This document shows positions 1 to 8,126 of a stretch of 64,000 nucleotides of DNA, piece by piece. Position 1 is the first letter of the stretch; each line of letters opens with the position of its first letter. The translations under genes and the position numbers were made by a program. The DNA comes from Bacteroidota bacterium (GTDB lineage: Bacteria; Bacteroidota; JABWAT01), in the NCBI GenBank assembly GCA_017303995.1, contig JAFLBE010000020.1, positions 1 to 64,000 of the forward strand. The letters are read 5' to 3'. The notes under the pieces are model-generated. The model did no database searches, was not told where the DNA came from, and was given only the letters and a program-made list of their open reading frames with translations.

Positions 1-1
1 A

Positions 2-61
2 GTTGATAAAGAAGATGAGGTCTCACATGATTGGGTTGCAAAAATCACCTTCAGTCGTTAA
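2..61 (+). CDS. 3' end of an unidentified protein (partial)
   Basis: An open frame enters from the left edge and runs 19 codons to a TAA at 59-61, ending in ...AKITFSR. The alternating polar/hydrophobic end would suit a last beta-strand, but the fragment is too short to identify. A start cannot be seen. It is in the same direction as all following genes. The 88 bp after it contain TTTATGC...GCATAAA, a possible hairpin, but no copy of the 120-bp repeat that follows the later genes. Confidence 0.4.
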   Translation, partial: VDKEDEVSHDWVAKITFSR

Positions 62-149
62 GAACTTCTTTATGCACCACAGAATTCGCTATGCAGCATA
101 AATTGTATTTATCCGCCGGAGTAATAGAAATTAAACCAATGGAGAAAAA

Positions 150-737
150 ATGAAAAGTATCGTAACATTTGTACTTTTGTCCCTCACAACTGCCCTTTCG
201 GCACTACCACAAGAAGTTATTCTCGGAATTTCAAACTCACCAAATTCTGGAAAATCGGTTGTACTCTCTTATAAACTTTTCGATTACTCTTTTGTAAATA
301 TCTCAGCATTGGCTCAGTACTCACATGATTATTACGTAAAGAATTTCATTTCACTTAAAGCCGGTGATGAAATCCGTAACACAAAGGAAAATAATTATAC
401 TGACCAATCTTTTGGTTTAGGTTTGTCAGCTAAATTTCTTGCAAAGCAATACATTCCTGGATTCTATATCAATTCAAATATTTTCCTAAATTCGCACAAA
501 ATATCATTCCATAGTGAAGAGACAGTTAGACCAAATTTTGTTGTGCTAAGGTTTTCTGAAGAAAAAAGAGGTTGGGATGGATATTTCAATTTAGAGACCG
601 GTTACCAAATTAATATCAGTAATTTTATTGTACAAGCTGGCTGGTTATATGGAAATGGAATTTATCTTGCAGATTACTTAAATGAAATTCCAAGTGAAAC
701 AAATAGCTTAAAACTGGGAATTGGTTATACTTTCTAA
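150..737 (+). CDS. Small outer-membrane beta-barrel protein
   Basis: This is a 195-aa protein of unknown function. An N-terminal signal peptide (about residues 1-20, hydrophobic core TFVLLSLTTALSA) is followed by amphipathic strands rich in aromatic residues. The last residues, LKLGIGYTF, end in phenylalanine as in BAM-assembled outer-membrane barrels. A purine-rich GGAG ribosome site lies 6 bp before the ATG. The TAA stop is part of the TTCTAAC start of the repeat behind it, as in integron cassettes where the attC site abuts the gene. I do not recognise the family; the barrel call rests on composition and the C-terminus. Confidence 0.75.
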   Translation: MKSIVTFVLLSLTTALSALPQEVILGISNSPNSGKSVVLSYKLFDYSFVNISALAQYSHDYYVKNFISLKAGDEIRNTKENNYTDQSFGLGLSAKFLAKQYIPGFYINSNIFLNSHKISFHSEETVRPNFVVLRFSEEKRGWDGYFNLETGYQINISNFIVQAGWLYGNGIYLADYLNEIPSETNSLKLGIGYTF

Positions 738-851
738 CAATCGCAACCAGCTTATTGTTGCACAGCTTGGTTTCTTTGGTTTTTAACACATTTTGGAATG
801 TTTTCAGCTTCGGTTGATTCACGCAATAACGGCTGAAGCCAGGCACTAGAA
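732..851 (+). repeat. attC-like cassette repeat, copy 1
   Basis: The site starts TTCTAACAATCGC at the stop of the upstream gene and ends GAAGCCAGGCACTAGAA just before the next start. The inner part has the shared AACACATTTTG block and GGCTTC...GAAGCC arms. The 3' GTT of the core has become ACT here, so this copy may be poorly recombinogenic. A TAACGG insertion breaks the inner hairpin. Confidence 0.7.
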
Positions 852-854
852 TTT

Positions 855-1856
855 ATGAAAATGAAAATTCTATTTATTTGCTTTCTTATAACTCAACTTA
901 ACTTTGCTTGTAGTCGCTATGAAGCAGAATATATTAGTTCAATGTACAATGGAAAAGTTGTTTTAAACAATGAAATACCAATGTATAACAAAATGGTTAA
1001 AGATGAATATCTACGGAAAGTTGATGCAGAGTTTATTGCTTCATCCAGGGAAATGTATGGAGGAATCCACAATGCCTGTATAGAGCATGTAAAATTTGGA
1101 TGGGGGTATTTATATCGGGATGATTACAAAACATCAATCAAACGATTTAACCAGGCTTGGCTATTGGATTCGACCCAAAGTGATGTTTATTTTGGGTTTG
1201 CTGCCTATTGTTATTTGACCGGGAATATGTCCGAATCTGAATTATACTATAATATCGGCAAAAACTATGACAGAGAAAATAAAGCCCTTAAAATTTACCA
1301 TACAAGTTTAATAATGTTCCTTACTGAAAAGAAAAGGAATAATGAAGTAATAAGTTTTTTAAAGAAATATGAATTAGGTGATTCTCTTTTTTCAAATGTA
1401 GAAGGATCAATTGGTTTTTATTACATGGAAGCAAATAACTATGATAGTTCATTCCATTATTTGAATTTAGCGATAACAAATAATCCATCAGATTCAATTT
1501 CCATGTTAAACCTTGGGTGGTTAAGTTATTTAAACAAAAAACCTGAATTAGCCATTGAATATTATACAAGAGCAATCAGTTTTGCTCCAAATTATATTGA
1601 TGCTTATTCAAACCGTGGGTTAACTTATTCTGAAATTAAAGATTATGAAAATGCTATTAAGGACAATCTTAGCTGTATTGCACTTTCAAAATATTCTGAA
1701 CAAGGTCAATATTTTCGAGTCATGGGTTATAATAAAATACTACTTGGCAGAATCCAGGAAGGTTGCAAAGATTTGAACAAATCACTTGAAATTGGTGATC
1801 CAACCTTTGATGAGGATCAAATTAAAGATTTAATAAAAAAAACATGCAAGGAATAA
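855..1856 (+). CDS. TPR-repeat lipoprotein
   Basis: 333 aa. The N-terminus (ICFLITQLNFAC) has a lipobox with Cys19, so it is probably a lipoprotein anchored in the inner or outer membrane. The rest holds tetratricopeptide repeats: IKRFNQAWLLDST near residue 100, a block around 200-260 (ANNYDSSFHYLNLAITNNP, then ELAIEYYTRAISFAPN) and AIKDNLSC after it. TPR proteins act as protein-protein scaffolds; no partner can be named. It shares the segments NEIPMYN and IKRFNQAWLLDST with the lipoprotein gene at 8127-8744, so the two are paralogues within the array. ATG at 861 is an equally good start. Confidence 0.8.
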   Translation: MKMKILFICFLITQLNFACSRYEAEYISSMYNGKVVLNNEIPMYNKMVKDEYLRKVDAEFIASSREMYGGIHNACIEHVKFGWGYLYRDDYKTSIKRFNQAWLLDSTQSDVYFGFAAYCYLTGNMSESELYYNIGKNYDRENKALKIYHTSLIMFLTEKKRNNEVISFLKKYELGDSLFSNVEGSIGFYYMEANNYDSSFHYLNLAITNNPSDSISMLNLGWLSYLNKKPELAIEYYTRAISFAPNYIDAYSNRGLTYSEIKDYENAIKDNLSCIALSKYSEQGQYFRVMGYNKILLGRIQEGCKDLNKSLEIGDPTFDEDQIKDLIKKTCKE

Positions 1857-1977
1857 GTTCTATGCTATTGCATCCTGCCTGACCGGTACACAGCTGGTTT
1901 TTTTTAGTTTTAACACGTTTTGAAAGGTTTTCGGCTTCGTGAAGTTCACGTGCAAACCACAGAAGCCAGGCGTTCGG
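1855..1977 (+). repeat. attC-like cassette repeat, copy 2
   Basis: The left end is diverged (TTCTATGC). The right half is a near-consensus copy: AACACGTTTTGAAAGG, then TCGGCTTC, the palindrome GTGAAGTTCAC, CAAACCACAGAAGCC and the end GGCGTTCGG. It follows directly on the stop codon at 1854-1856. Confidence 0.7.
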
Positions 1978-1999
1978 TTTTATTTATAAAGGTAGTAAC

Positions 2000-3082
2000 A
2001 TGACATTTTCAACCCTGAACAATTTGGCATTAATCGCGACGTTATTTGTTTTCAATCAAATTGTTTCTGCTCAATCAGATAAATATTTATCAAATGCGCA
2101 AATATTTAAGTTAATGAGCGATTCAAAAGTTGCTTATAATGTTACCCCACTATCTGAGTTGGATGATTCACTGAAAAAATCCAACTTTTCTGTGCTTATG
2201 TTTCCCCAATTAACGCCATTGGTTAAGTTTCCATTGGTTAAAAAGTCTGAAGATGACAAATCAACTCTAAGTAGTTTTGAGTTTCAGGAAGAAGCCTGGA
2301 CATTTCTTAATAAGGGAGAAGAGTACTTTGGAAAACGTGATTTCATAAACGCAAAGGAATTTTATTCAAAGGCAATTGAAAATGATCCTAGTTTTTATTT
2401 AGCTGCTTTGTATTTAGGAGATTGTTATCTCCAAGAGAAAGATTACAATACTGCACTAAGTTATTACCAAAAAGCAAACGCCATAAATCCAAACGATTAT
2501 TCCACCTGGTACTTTCAATCAACGGCATTAAGAAATCTTGGCGAATATGAGAAAGCAGTTGATTGTTACAGGGAAGCCCTGCTGAATAAGCCAAGACATC
2601 AGAACATTATGAAGGCATTAAATGGATCCCAGGAAATACTTGGAATAACAGTTGACAACAGCGAATTTGTGCCTAAATCATTAGCTCTGAAAAAGGGAGA
2701 TGATGTTTTTATTTATTTTTCAGAAGAAGGGGGAACAGAATGGTTGGCATATGCTAATGCAAAGGCAATTTGGCTTGGTGAGACAGCAATTCCGGGTTTA
2801 AAGGAACCAACCGTTAAAAGTTTGTGGTCAACTACTGAAGAAAAACAAGCAATAATTTCATTACTTGACGGGTATTATTCATCTAAGGAAAATGATAAAA
2901 ACAAAAATGATAAATACTTAGAGAAGCTCTACGCTATAACTCAAGATGGGTTACTTGATTCATTCATCATCTATGAAATCGGTTCAAGGATAAATCCAAA
3001 TATCACTCTCATTCTGCCAGATGAAATCAAAGAAGACATAAGAAAGTATATCCGTAAGTATGTTGTTGTTGATAAAAATTAA
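2000..3082 (+). CDS. Exported TPR-repeat protein
   Basis: 360 aa. A signal peptide (hydrophobic LALIATLFVFNQIVSAQ) is followed by a linker and about three tetratricopeptide repeats at residues ~95-205 (EYFGKRDFINAKEFYSKAI, DYNTALSYYQKANAINPND, EYEKAVDCYREALLNKP). The last ~140 residues form a separate domain of unknown role that begins LKKGDDVFIYFSEEGGTEW. The protein probably acts in the periplasm as a scaffold. It is the single gene between repeat copies 2 and 3. A weak AAAGG ribosome site precedes the ATG. Confidence 0.75.
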   Translation: MTFSTLNNLALIATLFVFNQIVSAQSDKYLSNAQIFKLMSDSKVAYNVTPLSELDDSLKKSNFSVLMFPQLTPLVKFPLVKKSEDDKSTLSSFEFQEEAWTFLNKGEEYFGKRDFINAKEFYSKAIENDPSFYLAALYLGDCYLQEKDYNTALSYYQKANAINPNDYSTWYFQSTALRNLGEYEKAVDCYREALLNKPRHQNIMKALNGSQEILGITVDNSEFVPKSLALKKGDDVFIYFSEEGGTEWLAYANAKAIWLGETAIPGLKEPTVKSLWSTTEEKQAIISLLDGYYSSKENDKNKNDKYLEKLYAITQDGLLDSFIIYEIGSRINPNITLILPDEIKEDIRKYIRKYVVVDKN

Positions 3083-3083
3083 C

Positions 3084-3202
3084 CACTAACCATCGATTCT
3101 TGCCATTTATTGCGCTGCTTTATTTTCGGTATTTCTACACATTTTGAAAGGTTTTTTGTATCGGCAAGTTCACATACGAACCACAGAAGCTAGCTGTTTG
3201 AT
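3084..3202 (+). repeat. attC-like cassette repeat, copy 3
   Basis: Runs from CACTAACCATCG to AGAAGCTAGCTGTTTGAT. The ACACATTTTGAAAGG block and GGCAAGTTCACATACGAACC are retained. The 3' core is TGTTTGAT in place of CGTTAGAA. Confidence 0.65.
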
Positions 3203-3219
3203 AATCATGGATAGGCATT

Positions 3220-3705
3220 ATGCGCAAACTTATTGTTCTTTTTGTTCTGATTTTTACATCTGCTGGTTTAAGATCTCAACCGACACCGTATGGAAACATT
3301 GGTTTATCATTGGAGTTCGGTTTTGATCGTTGTTTATACCTAACTCCCAAAATTTGCCTTGGCTATTTTTTTGACGAAATATCATTCGCAAATTTAACTG
3401 TTTCGTATTCCTATTCTACTTCTAATAAATTAAATTCATTTTGGAATTTTTATTCTGAATTAGGTTTCCCGGCCTTATTGCTCCCTCCCAACGATTCAAA
3501 TTCACAACCGTTTTCTTATGGAATTGGTGCTGGCATTTCAACTACCACATTTGACTCCATACGAGTTACGTCATTTCGAAGTAATTACTTTTTTGGTTTT
3601 GCTTTTGGCTATATGAATTATGTTCATCACACAAAAATGGAATTTCCAGATAATATTGGTGTGGAAGGAATATTTCCATTTTATGCTCCCTATCTTAAAG
3701 AATAA
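3220..3705 (+). CDS. Small exported protein, probable outer-membrane barrel
   Basis: 161 aa, family not recognised. The N-terminus MRKLIVLFVLIFTSAGLRSQ is a signal peptide. The body is rich in Tyr, Phe and Ser in alternating strands (ANLTVSYSYSTSNKLNSFW), and glycine-rich turns suggest a small beta-barrel. The C-terminus (FPFYAPYLKE) is not the usual aromatic end, so it may be shortened. ATG 3220 is chosen because it begins the signal peptide. Confidence 0.65.
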   Translation: MRKLIVLFVLIFTSAGLRSQPTPYGNIGLSLEFGFDRCLYLTPKICLGYFFDEISFANLTVSYSYSTSNKLNSFWNFYSELGFPALLLPPNDSNSQPFSYGIGAGISTTTFDSIRVTSFRSNYFFGFAFGYMNYVHHTKMEFPDNIGVEGIFPFYAPYLKE

Positions 3706-3742
3706 GAATTCCAAATGGTTCAATTATGTACACCTATTATTA

Positions 3743-3859
3743 TCTAACTATCGCTTCCCTCCGATTATGGCGCGGCTGGGTCTTCGAGAATCACCATATT
3801 TTGATAGGTTTTTCGTTTCGGTTAGTTCATGCGAAAACCAGAAAAGTTAGGCGTTAGAA
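3743..3859 (+). repeat. attC-like cassette repeat, copy 4 (best-matched ends)
   Basis: The outer ends pair almost perfectly: TCTAACTATCGC at 3743 and GGCGTTAGAAT at the right. This is the arrangement of the outer core boxes of attC. The centre is diverged (TTTTGATAGG), while GTTTCGGTTAGTTC is kept. A 37-bp gap separates it from the stop of the upstream gene. Confidence 0.75.
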
Positions 3860-3952
3860 TTATTAAATGCAGGACAAATTATGCATCATTTCATTTATTC
3901 TCATTTCTATCATAACATCGTAAAGTTTTCCCAACAAATTACACGGTCCAAA

Positions 3953-4468
3953 ATGCGAACACTACTTTTTATTTTTGTTATTTACTTTCCAAATCCTATT
4001 TATAGCCAAACATCAACAGTTTTGCCTTCTGAAACAGAAAAAACATATGGGGTTTCACTTTCTGTTCTCTTAAGAAACCATGTCGGTATTTCCTTTTTCA
4101 GAATAAAAGAAAAAATGTTCTTGCAATTTTCCTACAATAAGGTATTCCGGGATTTTGACTACCATGATGGTAATAGCCTGGTTCGACCAGTTAAAAAAAT
4201 AAGATTTTCATCTTTAGAATTTGATTATGGTTACATTTTTCGGAATGATAACGTAAAATGGTTTTCATTTATTCCATTTTTATCCTCCGGGGTTTTATTT
4301 CCAGTTATAAAAGATGACAAGACCAAATTATATTTACCAAGTTTTTCAATTGGTGTTTTGTCACAAGCCCAACTATTTCGCGATTTACAATTCGGAATAA
4401 AATTAAAGTCTTATTATTTTCAGTATGAATATACATTTGTTGGTTTTGATTTTGCATATTCATTTTAA
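3953..4468 (+). CDS. Small outer-membrane beta-barrel protein
   Basis: 171 aa from ATG 3953. That start gives a clean signal peptide (MRTLLFIFVIYFPNPIYSQ); an in-frame ATG at 3881 would add 24 polar residues and is less likely. The body alternates aromatic and polar residues, and the protein ends in FVGFDFAYSF, a phenylalanine-terminated last strand typical of outer-membrane barrels. Length fits an 8-strand barrel. Function unknown. It is the sole gene between repeat copies 4 and 5 and resembles the gene at 150-737 in kind, though I see no clear sequence match. Confidence 0.7.
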   Translation: MRTLLFIFVIYFPNPIYSQTSTVLPSETEKTYGVSLSVLLRNHVGISFFRIKEKMFLQFSYNKVFRDFDYHDGNSLVRPVKKIRFSSLEFDYGYIFRNDNVKWFSFIPFLSSGVLFPVIKDDKTKLYLPSFSIGVLSQAQLFRDLQFGIKLKSYYFQYEYTFVGFDFAYSF

Positions 4469-4473
4469 AATAA

Positions 4474-4596
4474 TTCGAACTATCGCTTTCCAGCCAATTT
4501 GGATGAGGTTTGGTTTCCGATAGTTTTAACACATTTTGAAAGATTTTTAGCTTCTTCAGTTTCATTTGCAAACCACATAGGGTAGGCAAAAGGTAA
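4474..4596 (+). repeat. attC-like cassette repeat, copy 5
   Basis: Begins TTCGAACTATCGCTTTCC and keeps CCGATAGTTTTAACACATTTTG and TTTGCAAACCACA. The 3' end is diverged (GGTAGGCAAAAGGTAAC), so the cleavage-side GTT is displaced or lost. Confidence 0.6.
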
Positions 4597-4631
4597 CAAT
4601 TGGAATTTCAAAGATTAAAGGAACAAACATC

Positions 4632-5831
4632 ATGAAAATTTTATTTTTGTTCATTATAATGCTTGTGGCTTCATTAAGCACAATTGCACAAGTTCATTTC
4701 GATGTAAACGGAAATCTTCTTCAAAAAAATGGCGTACTGCCAAAAGTCCCGGCAACTACTGGAGCTTCAGACTTTTACTTAGTGGATACTGTTCGTTTCC
4801 CATTGGATTTCAGACCAAATACCGGACAATTCTCAAAAGATGGCTTAGAATATTATTTGTCTGCCAGGTTCAATTCTAGTTCTTCACGTCTGTATATGTT
4901 AAAAAGAGTTGCATTAGGCCAACAATTTGGACCCCCAAAACTATTAATTGGCTCTATTAATGATACAACATTTGGAAATATTCAACCGAGTCTTACATCC
5001 GACAAGAAAACAATGGTCTTTGTTCGATCAACTGATGATCAATGGACGGGAAACGATTTGTACATTGCAACCCGCTCTGATTCATCCTTGTCATTTGAAA
5101 CAATAAGACCGCTCACTGAACTCAATACTCCCTTTTCTGCCGAGGCTTATCCTTGGATTTCGCCAGATGGCTTGAGGTTGTATTTTACTAAAGGGATTGG
5201 TTTTAAGGATGATTTATTTGTATCTAAACGCCAGTCCACAAGTGGAACTTTCGATTCCCCAACAATGCTCGATATTCCACTGAACACAAACAGAAAGTTC
5301 GCTGGCTGGCTAGGAAATGATGAACAGGAACTCTATTTCACTACCGGGAGCCGTGGTGACAGTATTATGTATGCAATTCGAACAAATCAATCAGACACAT
5401 CATTTTCTACACCAACATTTCTTCCAAGTTTAAGTCAATTTGGTTTTGTTTCAGGTGTAAGTCTTGCGGGAGAAGAACTTTATTTATTAAATATTAGATC
5501 TTTTCCAGTCATTTTAAAATTTCAACATACAACAACTTCTATAGAAGATGGTTTGACCAATTTGCCGCAAAATTTTGAGTTGGAGCAAAATTATCCTAAC
5601 CCCTTCAATCCATCTACGACTATTTCTTTCACAATTTCTATTAAATCGTTTGTATCACTTAAGGTATTTGATGCCTTAGGTAGAGAGGTATCGTCTTTAA
5701 TCTCCGAAAATTTGGCACCCGGGCAATATTCGCATCCATGGGTCGCTAATAACTTACCCAGTGGCGTTTATTTTTGTCGGTTAACGGTTGGGCTGTCTTC
5801 TAAAACCAAAAAACTTGTTTTACTCAAATGA
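4632..5831 (+). CDS. PD40/WD40-like beta-propeller protein with T9SS sorting domain
   Basis: 399 aa. Signal peptide (residues 1-19), then TolB/PD40-type propeller blades: FSKDGLEYYLSARF near residue 68, LTSDKKTMVFVRS near 120 and ISPDGLRLYFTKG near 180. The last ~80 residues are a type A T9SS sorting domain (NYPNPFNPSTTI, then GREV, then SGVYFCRLTVG, ending KLVLLK). Such a protein is exported by type IX secretion and attached to the cell surface. It has its own ribosome site (AAAGGA) and is bounded by repeat copies 5 and 6. Finding a T9SS cargo inside a cassette-like unit is notable. Confidence 0.85.
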   Translation: MKILFLFIIMLVASLSTIAQVHFDVNGNLLQKNGVLPKVPATTGASDFYLVDTVRFPLDFRPNTGQFSKDGLEYYLSARFNSSSSRLYMLKRVALGQQFGPPKLLIGSINDTTFGNIQPSLTSDKKTMVFVRSTDDQWTGNDLYIATRSDSSLSFETIRPLTELNTPFSAEAYPWISPDGLRLYFTKGIGFKDDLFVSKRQSTSGTFDSPTMLDIPLNTNRKFAGWLGNDEQELYFTTGSRGDSIMYAIRTNQSDTSFSTPTFLPSLSQFGFVSGVSLAGEELYLLNIRSFPVILKFQHTTTSIEDGLTNLPQNFELEQNYPNPFNPSTTISFTISIKSFVSLKVFDALGREVSSLISENLAPGQYSHPWVANNLPSGVYFCRLTVGLSSKTKKLVLLK

Positions 5832-5841
5832 AACAATTACA

Positions 5842-5963
5842 ACCTAACTATCGCTTCATAGCTGAGCAACATGCGGCTGGGATTCCAAAGTTTTAACGTT
5901 TGTTGAAAGGGTTTTCAGTTTCTGTTGGTTCAAATAAAAACGGCTGAAGTAAAGCGGTAGATT
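5842..5963 (+). repeat. attC-like cassette repeat, copy 6
   Basis: ACCTAACTATCGCTTC at the left; GCGGCTGGGATTCC and TTTTAACGTTTGTTGAAAGGG inside; CGGCTGAAG near the right end. The 3' core GCGTT is changed to GCGGTAG. Confidence 0.65.
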
Positions 5964-6211
5964 GGGTTTACTTTGTTTCTTTCGGTTTTGCAAAATGAAA
6001 GATTGGGCATTTTTCGCTTACTGTTTTCGGGATTTTAGATTTCTGGTTTCTTGTCAGTTTTCCTTCGTTACAAAAATTAAATTTCTTCCCAAACTGTCAG
6101 AATACTCTTTTGTTTCCCTTTTGTTTTTGGTTTAAAAATCTTAATTACCTACTTTCACTTCGTTTTAAAGCGTTTCAATTAGAAAACACGTTTTGGTTCA
6201 AGATCGTATAA
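5964..6211 (+). other. ORF-less unit between two cassette repeats
   Basis: About 250 bp bounded by repeat copies 6 and 7, without an ORF of useful length or a ribosome site on either strand. It is T-rich on the + strand with poly-pyrimidine runs. I see no tRNA-like or strong hairpin structure. ORF-less cassettes are known in chromosomal integrons; the unit could carry a promoter, a small RNA or a dead gene. Confidence 0.45.
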
Positions 6212-6331
6212 ATTGAACCGTCGTTTCCCGGCGGATCGGCACGAAACTGGTTTTTCGATAGTCAACACATTTTGAAAGGTTTTTGGCTTCGGCAAGTTTA
6301 TGTGCCTGCTCCAAAATCCAGGCGTTTGAAT
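6212..6331 (+). repeat. attC-like cassette repeat, copy 7
   Basis: Left end ATTGAACCGTCGTTTCCC, right end CCAGGCGTTTGAATT. The two ends are complementary (TTGAAC against GTTTGAA). The core CGATAGTCAACACATTTTG and TTTTTGGCTTCGGC is well conserved. The inner arms GGCA/TGCC replace CAAGT/ACTTG. Confidence 0.75.
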
Positions 6332-6339
6332 TAATTATC

Positions 6340-7266
6340 ATGAAATTATTATACCTTGTAACATTAACAATAGTGAGTATTTTCAAGTCCGTTTCGGCAG
6401 GCGATTTAACAGTTGCAAATCCCGAAAGGTTGAAGAACTCAGTGATATTTTTGTCAGATTCAATTGGATCCAGATCTTTTTCTGAAAATGTGAATATTGA
6501 GAAAACTCTTAAATTCATTCAATTGGAATTTGAAAAAATCGGGTTGACATGTTCAACACAAACTTTTATTGTGGATGGCAATGAATACAAAAACATTTAT
6601 GCAGTTATTCCAGGTCAGGTAGAAGAAACGTTTGTAGTTGGTGCACATTATGATACTTGTGACAAACTACCTGGAGCAGATGATAATGCCTCTGGCGTTG
6701 CTGGGGTAATTGAGGCTGCCAGATTGGTTAAAGATCATGGCAATCCATACTTCACTTTAATTTTTTCATTTTTTTCGCTTGAAGAACCTCCATTTTTCGG
6801 CACAAAAAACATGGGAAGTTATCGATTTGCGGAATTATTAAACCAACAAAATCGAAAAATACGGGGAATGGTAAGTGTCGAAATGATCGGATTTTTCACT
6901 GATGATAAAATCCAACAATACCCTCCCGGTATATTTGAATGGCTTTACCCGAAAGAGGCGAATTTTATTGCATCCGTTTCAAACATTAATTCAAGTAATC
7001 TTGCTGATGAGTACCAAGATAAAATTGACAATCTGAATGAAATTCATTGTGTCCAATTTTCTGGCCCGTCATCAGTACCGGGCATTGATTTAAGTGATCA
7101 CTCTGCCTTTTGGCATTTCGGTTATGAAGCATTTATGATAACAGATACGTCTTTTTTGAGAAACAGAAATTACCATACCCAATATGACCTATCCTCTACT
7201 CTTGATTATAAAAGAATGAGTTTTGTAGTAAATGGGTTAGTTTTAATGGTTACCAATAAATTCTAA
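6340..7266 (+). CDS. Secreted M28-family metallopeptidase
   Basis: 308 aa from ATG 6340, which begins the signal peptide (KLLYLVTLTIVSIFKSVSAG). This is a zinc aminopeptidase or carboxypeptidase of family M28. GAHYDT gives His103 and Asp105; GADDNASG gives the bridging Asp114; SLEE gives catalytic Glu148 and Glu149; SVEMIGF gives Glu181; SDHSAFW gives Asp253 and His254. These are the expected metal ligands and base in the expected order. It probably removes single residues from peptides in the periplasm or outside. An in-frame ATG at 6283 lies inside the preceding repeat and is not the start. The stop TAA forms part of TTCTAAC of the next repeat. Confidence 0.88.
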   Translation: MKLLYLVTLTIVSIFKSVSAGDLTVANPERLKNSVIFLSDSIGSRSFSENVNIEKTLKFIQLEFEKIGLTCSTQTFIVDGNEYKNIYAVIPGQVEETFVVGAHYDTCDKLPGADDNASGVAGVIEAARLVKDHGNPYFTLIFSFFSLEEPPFFGTKNMGSYRFAELLNQQNRKIRGMVSVEMIGFFTDDKIQQYPPGIFEWLYPKEANFIASVSNINSSNLADEYQDKIDNLNEIHCVQFSGPSSVPGIDLSDHSAFWHFGYEAFMITDTSFLRNRNYHTQYDLSSTLDYKRMSFVVNGLVLMVTNKF

Positions 7267-7381
7267 CGCTCTCGTTTGGGCAGAAAAACATGCTGCCTGG
7301 TTTTCGATAGATCAACATATTTTGAAAGGTTTTTGGCTTCGGTTAAGTTCACTTGCAAACCACAGAAGCCAGGCGTAAGAA
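7261..7381 (+). repeat. attC-like cassette repeat, copy 8 (near-consensus)
   Basis: The best-preserved full copy: TTCTAACGC at the left, containing the stop codon of the peptidase gene, and AGGCGTAAGAA at the right. The outer boxes pair with one mismatch. GCTGCCTGGTTTTCG can pair with GAAGCCAGGC, and GGTTAAGTTCACTTGCAAACC forms the inner arm. Confidence 0.8.
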
Positions 7382-7395
7382 ATAAAGGCGTTTCA

Positions 7396-8016
7396 ATGTT
7401 ACCTAAAACAATACTGGCTAGCCTCACTTCATTCTTATTTCTTTTAGGTTGTACTCCTTCAGTAATGAGTTTAAAACCAGAAGAAACCAAAAACATTGAG
7501 CCAATTGGTCTTTATATAATTGCATCTTCACAACTTGAAGATAACAACGATTATCTCCACAAAGATTTCACAATCTCAACTGCAAGTATTTTTATTCCTA
7601 AATTTTTTAAATTTAAAGGATATGAAATGAAGTTGCTAAACCCGGGACTTCCTACAGATAGAGTATTTGAAAAAAAGTTTGGGACGTTCAACATTGATGA
7701 GAAAATAATTGCTCAATTCGCAAGAAAAGAAAATTGTTCTACGTTTTTAATAGTATATTATGCTTATACAGGTGACCAACAAAGTTTGATTGACGGGCTC
7801 AATATGTACAGTAATTGTAGTCTTTACGGTTGGTTAATAAATTCAAAAGATGCTGGTTTAATATCATCAAGTCATTCAGTGTTAAGCTCAATCAACACAA
7901 ATTACGGAGGATTACCATTTGGAATCCCGCCTGGAATTAATAAAAAGGATTACCAGAATTTCCTTGAAAATATTGCAATGGAAATGTTCAAACCATTTCC
8001 TTCTAAGCCAAAATAG
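7396..8016 (+). CDS. Lipoprotein of unknown function
   Basis: 206 aa from ATG 7396. This start gives a textbook lipoprotein signal (TSFLFLLGC, Cys19); an in-frame ATG at 7276 lies inside the repeat and would encode repeat sequence. No domain is recognised. The mid-part (KFFKFKGYEMKLL, then FARKENCSTFLIVYYAYTG) has mixed alpha/beta character like GNA1162-type lipoproteins that pair with secretion or polysaccharide systems, but that is only a resemblance in shape. There is no repeat between this gene and the next, so they may form one two-gene cassette. Confidence 0.7.
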   Translation: MLPKTILASLTSFLFLLGCTPSVMSLKPEETKNIEPIGLYIIASSQLEDNNDYLHKDFTISTASIFIPKFFKFKGYEMKLLNPGLPTDRVFEKKFGTFNIDEKIIAQFARKENCSTFLIVYYAYTGDQQSLIDGLNMYSNCSLYGWLINSKDAGLISSSHSVLSSINTNYGGLPFGIPPGINKKDYQNFLENIAMEMFKPFPSKPK

Positions 8017-8126
8017 GGCTGTTCTATTTGCAATTAGAACAAATACTTTGGACTAAAAAAAACCAAAGTTGCTTACAAGACAATTTTTATTTTAAAGATC
8101 ACAACATTATTATTTTGGAGGTTCTC

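Noticed and set aside
625-846. Short - strand ORF overlapping the first repeat
   Set aside because: It consists largely of repeat sequence and the end of the + strand barrel gene. Similar ORFs at 4305-4589 and 7263-7496 arise from the same repeats.
3881-3952. Extended N-terminus of the barrel gene from ATG 3881
   Set aside because: It would place 24 polar residues before a clear signal peptide that begins at ATG 3953.
8021-8040. GTTCTA...TAGAAC as a minimal attC remnant between 8016 and 8127
   Set aside because: Only a 6-bp inverted repeat; nothing else of the 120-bp repeat is present.
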